The position numbers and the translations under genes are program-made. From contig NC_061147.1 of NCBI RefSeq assembly GCF_905220365.1, forward strand, positions 9,486,001-9,550,000: a stretch of 64,000 nt of DNA. The letters are read 5' to 3'. This document shows, piece by piece, positions 9,582-18,778 of this stretch. The notes beneath the pieces were generated by a model. The model was not told the DNA's origin. It saw nothing but the letters and a program-made list of their open reading frames with translations, and made no database searches. Within the stretch, counting starts at the first letter, position 1. Each line of letters begins with the position of its first letter. The stretch comes from Vanessa cardui (Eukaryota; Arthropoda; Insecta; Lepidoptera; Nymphalidae).

Positions 9582-9986
9582 AAAGTATCTTGTCTGCTGC
9601 AGATGAAGGAACTGCCCATAATCGCCACGCTGGGGAGGTGGGTTGGCGATCGCAGGACGTAGCTACTCGTACCGGTGACGCTGCTACCGGCCTGTGGTAT
9701 TTGGCTACGCCTATTTTGTTGATGGTTATACCGCCATCTGTCGGTCGCCAGAGCCTCGTTTGCTGGTCGGCAGGATGCACCACGGGCAGGTGAGGTTGAC
9801 TTGGGGCACTAAGGTGTAGATTGCGCCCCCTTACATCCCAACGACGATTCGACATCTTGTGACGATATACGCAAGGCGGCAGGCAGGAGCTGGATGCGAG
9901 TAGCCGGAGAAAGACACAGTGGCGTGCACTTGAAGAGGCCTATGTCCAGCAGTGGACGGGTACGGGCTGATGATGAAAGTATCTTG
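9582..9986 (+). mobile_element. RTE LINE insertion with 5' inversion (twin-priming structure)
   Basis: A perfect 11-bp duplication AAAGTATCTTG flanks the insertion (9,582-9,592 and 9,976-9,986). Inside, 9,593-9,855 is the reverse complement of the 5' part of the RTE element: read on the minus strand it contains 'gcgatcgccaaccc' and 'cagcgtggcgattatggg', the sequence that opens the 56.2-kb copy. From 9,859 the 3' end follows in sense ('gtgacgatatacgcaaggcg' to a GATGATG tail). Inverted 5' segment, forward 3' segment, loss of the middle and one TSD are what twin priming predicts. The copy cannot be expressed. Confidence 0.88.
9593..9855 (-). pseudogene. RTE 5' region / N-terminal coding fragment (inverted)
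   Basis: On the minus strand an ATG at 9,855 opens a 91-residue frame (starting MSNRRWDVRGRN). A second frame across the same DNA reads ANPPPQRGDYG, which aligns with ANPPAQRGDYG at the start of the 56.2-kb RTE frame. The fragment therefore holds sequence upstream of the point where the 56.2-kb copy is truncated. Which frame is ancestral cannot be decided from one damaged copy. Confidence 0.6.
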
Positions 9987-10092
9987 ACCAAGTCGCAATT
10001 TTTACGAAACTTTGGATAAATAAACTATAGTGCACATGTAGGTGTATAAACTCACTGTAATCAATAAACTACCAATATTCTTATGACCTACG

Positions 10093-10236
10093 TACTTGGT
10101 AGTAAAGCTTTGTGCAAGCCCGTCTGGTTAGGTACCCCCCACTCATCAGTTATTCTACCGCCAAATAACAGTACTAATAAAAGCGTCATTGTCTATGGGT
10201 GATGGTGACCACTTACCATCAAGTGGCCAAAAAAAC
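10093..10236 (+). repeat. SINE-B with internal deletion
   Basis: The left ~85 bp and right ~55 bp of the family are present. The middle (from 'ctcagt' to before 'gcgtcattgtctatggg') is deleted. Confidence 0.7.
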
Positions 10237-10632
10237 AAATAGGCGTGTTTGAAAAGCATTTTTGTGTTTCGTAGATACGATTTGTGTCAATCAGAATCGG
10301 TAGAGCTATTATATTATAAGAAACTCGAAACTCACAACAAAACGAGCGTGTAGTGTCAAAATGTGTTAAGCGACTTTGACTGTTAAGAGTATAATATTTC
10401 TAAGACACACGTACCTAAATCGCATATCACCGTAAGTCGAATTTCAACATTTCCCGAGTTCATATCTCATGAAGTGAATTCTTAGAACCAGCGCGCACTG
10501 GTGATTTTTGTCACGGTGACTGTTTCGTCACTCTTGTCAAGTCCGTGAATATGTACAGATTCAGACACAAATGTCACCCAATTGTCACGTCGTAACGTGT
10601 GCGCAACTCCATACATATTCATACCAGTGCAT
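10237..10632. other. Unassigned stretch
   Basis: No gene or repeat family recognised. GTCAC/GTGAC pentamers are noticeably frequent at 10,510-10,600. Confidence 0.3.
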
Positions 10633-10934
10633 TTCTTTTTTTGTTTTTATGGAATAGGTTGGCGGACGAGCGTATGGGTCACCTGATGGTAAGTGGTCAC
10701 CATCACCCATAGACAATGACGCTGTAAGAAATATTAACTATTCCTTACATCGTCAATGTGCTACCAACCTTGGGAACTAAGATGTTATGTCCCTTGTGTC
10801 TGTAGTTACACTGGCTCACTCACCCTTCAAACCGGAACACAACAATACTGAGTACTGATATTTGGTGGTAGAATAACTGGTGAGTGGGTGGTACCTACCC
10901 AGACGGGCTTGCACAGAACCCTACCACTAAGTAA
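10633..10934 (-). repeat. SINE-B, full length
   Basis: Reverse orientation, with poly-T (the antisense of its A tail) at the left and 'ctaccactaagta' at the right. It is well preserved. Confidence 0.85.
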
Positions 10935-11639
10935 ATGCATGCTGAAAAAGCATGCTAGTACTTACAGTATCTCACTGCAAGTTCCTGCTGTTGTGTAAAG
11001 TAAATATAAAATTAAATTTTCAATTCAATAGATTTTTATTTATTTATATAAAATATATTGTATGTATGAATATTCAATCAGTTTTAAATAGAGCTATCAA
11101 ATGGAGAATGGATATTGTAAACAATACAAATAACAAACGAGGCAATTTTATATATAAATTAAATCAACACAAATACTTGATTCCAGTTGTCTCTTATAAG
11201 CGCCATTGAATTTGAATACTCAATAATATAACTAAGTAATTAAAATGTTCGTATTAAAAATAAATATTACTAATGGAATATCTTACTATTTTTGAAAGGC
11301 ATTATGGTGTCAATGACCTTGATGTTTTTATTTGAGAGTTCATTTATAGACAGCAGCTTCTCTTTTCGAAATTCAAAAAATATTTGTAACGATACAGAAC
11401 ATCGAATCTCATGGAACTAACCTCCCAATAAGGTTGCTGACCTTGAGATCACAAGTTCGATCCTGGGATCGGCACTAATTTGAAAGGTCCAACTCTAAGT
11501 TGGAATTATTTACACTGCCATGCCTTAAATTTCTTTCTGTTCATATCAACCATGGTGGATTATCAGAAGAACATTTGGTCCAATAGAGAAGGCACTTATG
11601 TTTGCAAACACACGTGTGCTCTGAAATATAACCTGCTCG
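10935..11639. other. Unassigned AT-rich stretch
   Basis: At 11,400-11,470 a tRNA-B-box-like 'aagttcgatcctgggatcg' may mark a worn SINE. Otherwise nothing is recognised. Confidence 0.3.
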
Positions 11640-11795
11640 ATCAAATAAAATCAAATATATTTTATTCAAGTAAACTTCACAATAAAGCGTTTTTGGATCA
11701 TTAATATGTATACACTACCACCTTTTAAGAAAGAAACCACCAGCGAGAAGAAATGGCAAGAAACTCGCATAGTTGCTATTTTCAAATGAACAGAT
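11640..11795 (-). repeat. Family H (LINE 3' tail-like)
   Basis: The block 'tattttattcaagtaaac' ... 'gagaagaaatggcaagaaac' is laid out like family C but differs in sequence. A sense relative lies at 44,478-44,632. Probably a related LINE 3' UTR. Confidence 0.45.
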
Positions 11796-11942
11796 TTAAA
11801 ATGCTAATAAACAGATTTACAACTCTTATCTCGGATACTCGGATACTCGCTCTTGAGAACTATTGGGCAAAATTTAGCCAAAGGATACAATATATTGAAA
11901 TAGATTTCGAAGTATGTCTTCACTGAAACGTCAACAGATCAA

Positions 11943-12050
11943 TGGTTTACCGGCTGCCTAGCGATGAAAGAGGTTACCGGATCAATCCTGATCCCTTGGG
12001 TTATTGTCATCCCCACTACTAACACAAGATAACCTTAAAAGGGGTAAACG
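11943..12050 (+). repeat. Repeat M, copy 2
   Basis: See the first copy at 5,988. The shared block 'ttattgtcatccccact' and the terminal 'aggggtaaac' are kept. Confidence 0.45.
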
Positions 12051-12601
12051 TTAATAAATCCTTAATTAATTTGGGGCACTGTTACTTTTCTCTAAAATAA
12101 TTTCATTTTGTATCTTCATGTATCAAAATTGAAGAAAGTTAAAAGCTAGCTGCTTGAAATTCGGTAAATTAGAATCTAGAAGAGCCAACAAGAAACTCAT
12201 TAGTAACTCTCATTACAGTCTTTATGTTGATAGAGTTTAAGTACAAAAAACAAAACGTCTATAAATAGGCAGATATTACTGTTCCATACACCCTTTTTAA
12301 AATAAGTATCATTGTACATCTCTAACTCGGCTGTGTGGGCTTCAAATAACTTTGTAGCTGAAGTTGGCAAATGAAAAAAGTTGCGAATAAATTAATTAGC
12401 TGCGGTGGAGTCGAGTTTGTGACTCTTATACGGCCTTGTACACACGGGAAACAATCTATTGTAAGGCTTAATCTATTTGCTGCTTATAAATATACGAGGT
12501 GATTCTTCTGCAATGCCCTCAATTGTATCAGTGGTGTATTGTAAGTGTAACTTGAACTACGCAATTTTGCTAGCAATTTAATTGTTACTTAAGAAAAACT
12601 G
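12051..12601. other. Unassigned stretch
   Basis: A small LINE-C-like antisense scrap ('caagaaactcattagtaact') lies near 12,190. The rest is featureless. Confidence 0.3.
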
Positions 12602-12902
12602 AGAGTCGAGATGGCCCAGTGGTTAGAACGCGTGCATCTTAACTGATGATTGCGGGTTGAAACCCAGGCAAGCACCGCTGTTTCATGTGCTTAATATGTC
12701 TTTATAATTCATCTCGTGCTCAGCAGTGAAGGAAAACATCGTGAGGAAACCTGCATGTGACAAATTTCATAGAAATTCTGCCACATGTGTATTCCACCAA
12801 CCCGCATTGGAACAGCGTGGTAGAATATGTTCCAAACCTTCTCCTCAAAGGGTGAGGATGCCTTTAGCCCAGCAGTGGGAATTTACAGGCTGTTGTTGTT
12901 AA
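12602..12902 (+). repeat. SINE-A, full length
   Basis: Complete tRNA-like head, B-box-like region ('gggttgaaaccc', one change) and body, ending 'ggctgttgttgtt'. Confidence 0.9.
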
Positions 12903-12932
12903 GAAAAACTTAGTATGAACATGACATGACAT

Positions 12933-13081
12933 GGGAACCTTCAAAAAAAGAGCGTACTCCTTCCTCAAAGGCCAGCAACGCACCTGCAAGCGCCCTGGTG
13001 TTGCAGATGTCCATGGGCGGTGGTAGTCACTTTCCATCAGGTGAGCCTCCTGCTCGTTTGCCACCTATCTCATAAAAAAAA
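12933..13081 (+). repeat. SINE-G with A-rich tail
   Basis: Runs from 'gggaaccttc' through 'aacgcacctgcaagc' and 'ccatcaggtgagcctcctgc' to a poly-A tail. It is about 150 bp. Class uncertain; the A tail suggests a retroposon. Confidence 0.7.
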
Positions 13082-13117
13082 TGAAATTATAAAAAAGATA
13101 ATGAAAATCATATTCCT

Positions 13118-13200
13118 AGGTTCAAACCTCGGATTTTGTCAATAACACTCAGACTCTGGAAGGTGACAGATTTAACACTCCCATATTTAAGAAAATACGT
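13118..13200 (+). repeat. SINE-L fragment
   Basis: Shares 'aggttcaaacctcgg' and 'actctggaaggtgacag..taacactccc' with the middle of the 5,730 copy. Confidence 0.4.
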
Positions 13201-13329
13201 TAACCCATAAACATATTTCCCTTGACCTGTTTTTGATCGTCGAAAGTGAAGTGACGTGACTTTCTCTTGAGATCGATGAAATCAATCACAATCGTTTACA
13301 AATCTGTTTTAGAATATAATATTGATTTT

Positions 13330-13815
13330 TATGATATAGGCTGACAGATGAGTAAATGGGTTACATAATGGTAGGTAGTCACCACCAGTTATATACCATG
13401 ACGCTGTATGAAATATTAACCATACATTACATTGGCCCGATTGGGAGAGCTGAGATGGCCCAGTGGTTAAAACGCGTGCATCTTAACCGATGTTTTCGGC
13501 TTCAAACCCAGGCAAGCAACGTTACATATACATATGTATATATATGTGCTTAATTTGTGTTTATAAAAATCATCTCGTGCTCGGCGGTGAAGGAAAACAT
13601 CATGACAAAAACCTGCATGTCTAATTTCAACGAAATTCTGCCACATGTGCATTCCATCAACCCGCATTGGAACAGCGTGGTGGAATATGTTCCAAACCCT
13701 CTCCTTAATGAGAGCAGGCCTTAGCCCAGCAGTGGGGAATTTACAGGTTGTTACTTTACTTTTTTTTTTTTACTTTTATTACATTGGCAATGCGTCGTAA
13801 ATAAGGCAAATTATT
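13330..13815 (-). repeat. SINE-B fragment split by SINE-A
   Basis: SINE-B sequence runs to 'cattacattggc' at 13,436 and resumes at 13,778 with 'attacattggcaatgcg'. The interruption is the SINE-A copy below. The SINE-B insertion is therefore the older of the two. Confidence 0.75.
13437..13777 (+). repeat. SINE-A, full length with TSD
   Basis: Flanked by the perfect 11-bp direct repeat ATTACATTGGC (13,426-13,436 and 13,778-13,788), which proves the boundaries. It has a tRNA-like head, complete body, and a T-rich 3' tail (ttactttac, T10). The TSD length is typical of LINE-mediated insertion. Confidence 0.93.
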
Positions 13816-13830
13816 CAATAAAAGATTATA

Positions 13831-14099
13831 CAGACGATAAAAAAGCGTGGAGCTAATACTTATTGACTTCCAGTCAGGATCACACATACATACATAATTG
13901 TATTTAACTAACATGAGTTTTTATTTTTCAATGTCAAAAAAAGATACTGCTTACTAACCTCCCGGTTCTTCTCGGTAGAATATTCATTCCGAATCGGTGG
14001 TAGCTTCACTTAATAGTTAGTTACTTAGTTTGTTAAATGACGATACAAAAGTCTTTGTTGAATCCTCCAATTTTCTTGAATAAAATATATTTTGATTTT
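13831..14099 (+). repeat. LINE-C 3' UTR, long fragment
   Basis: Begins 'aaaaagcgtggagctaatac', includes 'ttgacttccagtcagg' and 'ccggttcttctcggtagaat', and ends 'aaatatattttgatttt'. Same order as the copy downstream of the RT fragment at 30 kb. Confidence 0.75.
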
Positions 14100-14368
14100 T
14101 ACTTGGTGGTAGGGCTTTGTGGAAGCCCGCCTGGGTAGGTACCACCCACTCATCAGATATTCTACCGCTAAACAACAGAACGCAGTACTGTTGTGTTCCG
14201 GTTTGAAGGGCGAGTGAGCCAATGTAAATACAGGTACAAGGAACATAGCGCATTGACGATGTAAGGAATAGTTAATATTTCTTACAGTGTCATTGTCTAT
14301 GGGCGATGGTGACCACTTACCATCAGGTGGCCCTTATGCTCGTTCACCAAGCTATTAAATAAAAAAAT
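14100..14368 (+). repeat. SINE-B
   Basis: Sense copy with A tail ('attaaataaaaaaatg'), abutting the LINE-C end. An internal deletion around 'gaacatagcgcattgacg' removes ~20 bp. Confidence 0.8.
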
Positions 14369-14699
14369 GACTTTTGATTTTATCGATTCTCGTCCTATAT
14401 ATTATATGTTACTCGTATCGCCTTGAAAATAAAACCACATCAAACCTTAGTCTTATATACTATGTATTGTAATTCAAATATCACATAGAAAACATTAATA
14501 AGTAGCACACAAAAACTGGCCTTAATATTTATCGCTCATGTGGACTCGGCCTTAGACACTTAATCAGGATCCATTGAATTAATGTGATCGAAACAAATTG
14601 CTATAATCCGATCTAGTGTAGTTTATGTTCGCTGTAGCGCCTCGCTCGTGAATAGTGAGTGGATTTATTTGTATATTTGAATATGTATATTCATACAAA
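14369..14699. other. Unassigned stretch
   Basis: Nothing recognisable. Confidence 0.3.
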
Positions 14700-14877
14700 T
14701 AGTCGCACGCGGCTTCCCTTGCGTTTAAGTGTTTATTGACATGTCAGGCAAAAAAGCAACCTATGTCCTTTCTTCATACCAAATTTCATCAAATTCGGTT
14801 CAGCGGTTTCGTGAATGAGCGGCAGACAGACAGACAGAGTTGCTTTCACATTTATAATATTATGTAATATATAATAC
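14700..14877 (-). repeat. Family E2 repeat
   Basis: Runs from 'cgcacgcggcttcccttgcg' through 'aaattcggttcagcggtttc' to 'cagacagacagagttgcttt' and an AT-rich end abutting 'actag'. Confidence 0.55.
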
Positions 14878-15325
14878 TAGCCGCCCGTACCAACAGCTTC
14901 GCACGGGTATGTACCATAATTTTTATTTATATTTTGTTGCTTTTTCCGACTTGTTTAACAATTCTCTAGGTGAAATGGGGGGCGGGGGGTATGGGTGCCT
15001 CGCCAGTGGACCGGCACACCGAAATACCCATTAAAAATATATAATTGACCAAACCTATGCAATAATTATAATTCACAGTTATTTATTGATCAGCTGATAT
15101 GTTAAAGTGTAAGAAACAAACTTACTAACACATCCAACTGATATTCTAAATGCTTAAGTATGTATGTATGTTTCTCTTTTACGAAAAAACTACGAAACTG
15201 ATTTGAATGAAATTTAACAGTTGGTTATACATCAGAATAATATAGGCTACAATTCTTATTTATTTTATGTATTTAGGGCATAATATATATCAAGAACCCG
15301 GGCGAAGCCGGGGCGGATCGCTAGT
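14878..15325 (+). mobile_element. Helitron-like family I material
   Basis: The left end 'ctagccgcccgt...cgcacgggta' and right end 'cccgggcgaagccggggcgg..cgctagt' are both Helitron-3'-like termini (GC-rich hairpin next to CTAG), facing each other. This suggests two elements in opposite orientation or a fused pair. No Rep/helicase is encoded. Confidence 0.5.
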
Positions 15326-15837
15326 TTATAATATAAGTAAGCCTCTGTCTCTGATGCTGATCTATGTTTCTATGCAATTGGGACTGGATTTATAGATCAA
15401 AGGTCTTTTGGATTAGCCATCCTTTTGGCTAAATCCTCGAATGCCTCTTTTCTTAGATTCATAATATTACTACACTACACTAGCTATGAACATCATTGCC
15501 CATAGTTTCAAGATACTAGCGAGGGTTTATTTTTAGCAAATTCATTTCGCCGAGTTTATCCCTTGCTTAGTTTTATTCATAATAACATTGTTACTTTCAA
15601 TAGAGCCGCGATAATCACAGTGTAAACACAATGGGTTAGAATAAGTTTGTATAGCGAAGTTTCCGGCTCCGCAAAGTCAACATCCTTCCTGGCCAAGGTA
15701 TTTGTTGTTAATAAAATGACGTACAATGGTATTTAAAATTTGGCTAATTTATAAAGAACAATATTTTGTTAAATAATAATAATAAATCAGGTATTTTATT
15801 AACAATACGTGTAAAAATAAATAAAAATTTTATTGGT
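15326..15837. other. Mostly unassigned; family N scrap
   Basis: 15,655-15,715 ('gtttccggctccgcaaagtc') resembles 38,410-38,465 and 41,975-42,025 in the tandem duplication. No gene is seen. Confidence 0.35.
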
Positions 15838-17334
15838 ATATTTGGAGCCGGTGTCAGCCACGGTGCCCTTGCCCCAACAATCAAAAGAAAGAAGCGATAC
15901 GAGCCCCTTGATTGATCCAGTATATTTTGTGTAAAAGTTAATTTGTAAAAAACATATTTGTTAAAGTATTCTCGTATTGTTTTTTGATAGATATACTGTA
16001 GGGTTTTGTTGGCTGACACCGACTCCAAATATAACAATAATTATAACTACATGATATAATCGTTAATCGACTTTTAAGTAGTCTAATATTTTTCATTTCA
16101 TTTAACTTAGGAAGACTCCAAAAATATGTTGAATACGCAATTATTTTTATTACTTTTTCGTGCATATTCATTTGTTTTAAAATAGTGTTTTGTTTGAAGT
16201 CGGTTTTTCTTTTTGTTAAAATTTTTATTTATTTTTTGATTTTAAGTGAAGCTTGTGAATTTGACTAACTAATTTTTCTTAATAAGGATAGATTAAGCGT
16301 TCCGTTTATATGAGTCAGAAACTACTTCGAGGACAATTTCAAAGGAAACTTGCGAATAAAGCAAAAATAGACTTTCGAAAATGCGGATTTAATACGTCAC
16401 GCGGCGTAAACTACAAGGATCCCTCGAAAGAGCTGTAATCGAATTCAGCAAAAAAACTTTGAAAAAGGCCGACTATATTTCGTACATCATATGACATCAC
16501 ATCACATACACAAAATTTGATTAAAGATAGTAAGAAATTCTGCCCCATATCGCACCCTAACTGCGAGCCGTATAGGAGTTCCATCACTACATAGTATAAA
16601 ACAAAGTCGCTTTCTCTGTCCCTATATCTTTAAATCTTCGCAACGGATTTTGATGCGGTTTTTTTAAAAGATAGTGTGATTCAAGGGGAAGGTTTGTGTA
16701 TATAATACATGAACAATATAGTAAAGAAACACTGATAATTTTAGAAGTTTGCGATGTGATGTCGTAAATAAACAAATTCTGTAGTATATTTAGTATCAGT
16801 ATTGCACCCGTGCGAAGCCGGGATGGGTAGCTAGTTGATTATAATATTCGACTATGATAATTACATAAACATAACCACATTACGGAAGGTGACTCAAATA
16901 TCCAAATAACCTATAAATAAGAGATTCGACTGAGTATCGCTAACGTGCTCCTCAGAATCGTTCCGTTCCCTTCCGTTCCGTTACTTTGTCATGGATCCTG
17001 TGCTCAGAACCTTACCAAACTTTCACCAAATTACCCTTGAAGTATATATTTTATAATAAAAAAAGAATTATCAAAATTGGTTAACGTGATTTTCAGTTAT
17101 TCACCTATTTGTCGCGCATATACATAATGCAAATTTAAGACTTATGTCGTTTTCATATGGATACAATCATCGGAAAAAAATTAAAAAAAAATGGGATCCC
17201 ACGGGAAGTACTACCTTTCAAACAAAAAGAAAATTATTAAAATCGGTCCACCCAGTGAAAAGTAATGAGGTAACAAACATAAAAAAAAAAATAATACAGA
17301 CGAATTGATAACCTCCTCCTTTTGGAAGTCGGTT
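15838..17334 (-). mobile_element. Compound element J1 (ACCGACTTC termini), inverted relative to J2
   Basis: Read on the minus strand it starts at 17,334 with 'aaccgacttccaaaaggagg' and continues through the block with 'ttcactgggtggaccgattt', a Helitron-like family I insert (16,575-16,835, ending in 'ctagt'), an apparently unique middle, and a foldback segment. The foldback segment has one ~210-bp arm (16,012-16,225) and only 25 bp of its partner (15,838-15,862). The same blocks occur in the same order in J2. No transposase is seen. A TIR-type non-autonomous DNA transposon is likely. Confidence 0.6.
16575..16835 (+). mobile_element. Helitron-like family I copy inside J1
   Basis: Runs from 'actacatagtataaaacaaag' (shortened in related copies) to 'gtgcgaagccgggatggg..gctagt'. 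The short GC-rich hairpin and CTAGT end are Helitron 3' features. The counterpart in J2 (19,276-19,535) is at the matching place, so this insert predates the copying of J. Confidence 0.55.
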
Positions 17335-17356
17335 GAAAAGTAAAAAAAAAGTTAAG

Positions 17357-17635
17357 TACAGCTTGTAAATTTCCCACTGCTAGGATAAGGTCTTCTCTTC
17401 CATTAAGAAGTGGGTTTGGAACATATTCTACCACGCTGTTCAAATGCGGGTCGGTGGAATGCACATGTGGCAGAATTTCGATGAAATTTGAAGCATGCAG
17501 GTTTCCTCACGATGTTTTTACGAGATGAATTATAAACACTAATTAAGTACATATATATAGTGGTGTTTGCCTGGGTTTGAACCCGCAACCATCGGTTAAT
17601 TTGCACGCGTTCTAACCACTGGGCCATCACAGCTC
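17357..17635 (-). repeat. SINE-A, near full length
   Basis: Antisense copy; ~20 bp missing around 'ccttcaccgccgagcac'. Tail 'acagcttgtaaatttcccac' at left, tRNA-like head at right. Confidence 0.85.
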
Positions 17636-17689
17636 TATGTTCATTGTATGTATATCTTCATAAGCTTTTTTTGTGTGGGGTTAATCGAG

Positions 17690-18030
17690 TGGATAGAGTA
17701 GCGAATCAGCACATAAGAAGAAGTTTGAAAGTGGCACTGGTAACTTAGAAGCTATATGGAAATCGACGGTCATTGTATGGGCAATGGGCATGTTATGAGA
17801 AGAAATGAGGACCACGTTGTAAGGAAGGTCTTGAGCATAGACGTGGATGGATATAGAGGTAGAAGACCAAAGAAAAGTTGGATGGATTGTTTGAAAGACG
17901 ATATGGTTAGGAAGAATGTTACTTGTGAGATGACGTCAAAGAAGTATGGAAGACATGCTGTGCTGGCTCCAAATAAAATTGGGATAAGGTTCTTCTCGCA
18001 GCTAAGATGTTTATTTCCGAATCGGTGATA
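17690..18030 (+). pseudogene. BovB/RTE-like LINE C-terminal remnant
   Basis: A frame beginning at 17,756 reads GHVMRRNEDHVVRKVLSIDV, then GRRPKKSWMDCLKDDMVRK. This is the conserved tail ('W.GHV.R', 'GRPKKRWMDC.KEDM') of RTE/BovB-type polymerase proteins. It differs from the 56-kb RTE (which ends GRPQARWSDDIRKAAG), so it is a second RTE lineage. The RT domain is absent and frames are broken, so it is not functional. Confidence 0.75.
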
Positions 18031-18056
18031 TATTTTTGACAATCAACAAGCAAAAG

Positions 18057-18347
18057 TTTACTTGGTGGTAGGGCTTTGTGCAAGCCCATCTGGGTAGATA
18101 CCACCCACTCACTAGTTATTCTACCGCCAAATAACAGTACTCAGTGTTGTTGTGTTCAGGTTTGAAGGGTGAGTGAGCCAGTGTAACTACAGGCACAAGA
18201 CATAACATCTTAGTTCCCAAGGCTGGTGGCACATTGACAATGTAAGGAATAGTTCATATTTCTTACAGCGTCATTGTCTATGGGCGATGGTGACCACTTA
18301 CCATCAGGTGGCCCATATGATCGTCCGCCAATCTATACCATAAAAAA
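18057..18347 (+). repeat. SINE-B, full length with ~16-bp TSD
   Basis: Flanked by AATCAACAAGCAAAAG (18,041-18,056) and AATCAACAAGCAGAAG (18,348-18,363), one mismatch. It ends in A8. Long TSD plus A tail supports target-primed insertion for this family. Confidence 0.88.
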
Positions 18348-18444
18348 AATCAACAAGCAGAAGCAACAATTATATATCGAATTAAGATTTCAACCATAAC
18401 TTTGTATTGAAATGTCTCAAATTATAATAACAGACTTTATAATT

Positions 18445-18560
18445 TAATTAATGTAATTAGTTCTCGGAAAAACTGCATTCCGAGGCGGTATCTCTTTAAT
18501 AAAATTATAATTCTGCAAAATGACGACTCAAAAGTATTTTTTAAAGAGTATATTTTAATT
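18445..18560 (+). repeat. LINE-C 3' UTR fragment
   Basis: Diverged copy: 'agttctcggaaaaactgcat', 'aaatgacgactcaaaagtat', ending near 'gagtatattttaattgg'. Confidence 0.5.
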
Positions 18561-18778
18561 GGTTGTTTTTTGTGTCAGCTTTGATTATTTATAAAGAATT
18601 TTAATTTTAATACTGAAGATCTTAAAGGCAGTAACAGAAAAGCATTGTCAATGTTCCTATTACAAATATTTTCCCACAAGAATATAGTACGACACAACTT
18701 AGATGCAGTATCGGCAAAATTCGTAAAACCGATCACATCCGAATTAAGTACGCTGTCCTAAATTATCAATAATTATCA

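Noticed and set aside
17756..18028. Functional small protein gene with GHVMRRNEDHVV
   Set aside because: The sequence is the C-terminal tail of a BovB/RTE polymerase, with no upstream RT and a broken frame.
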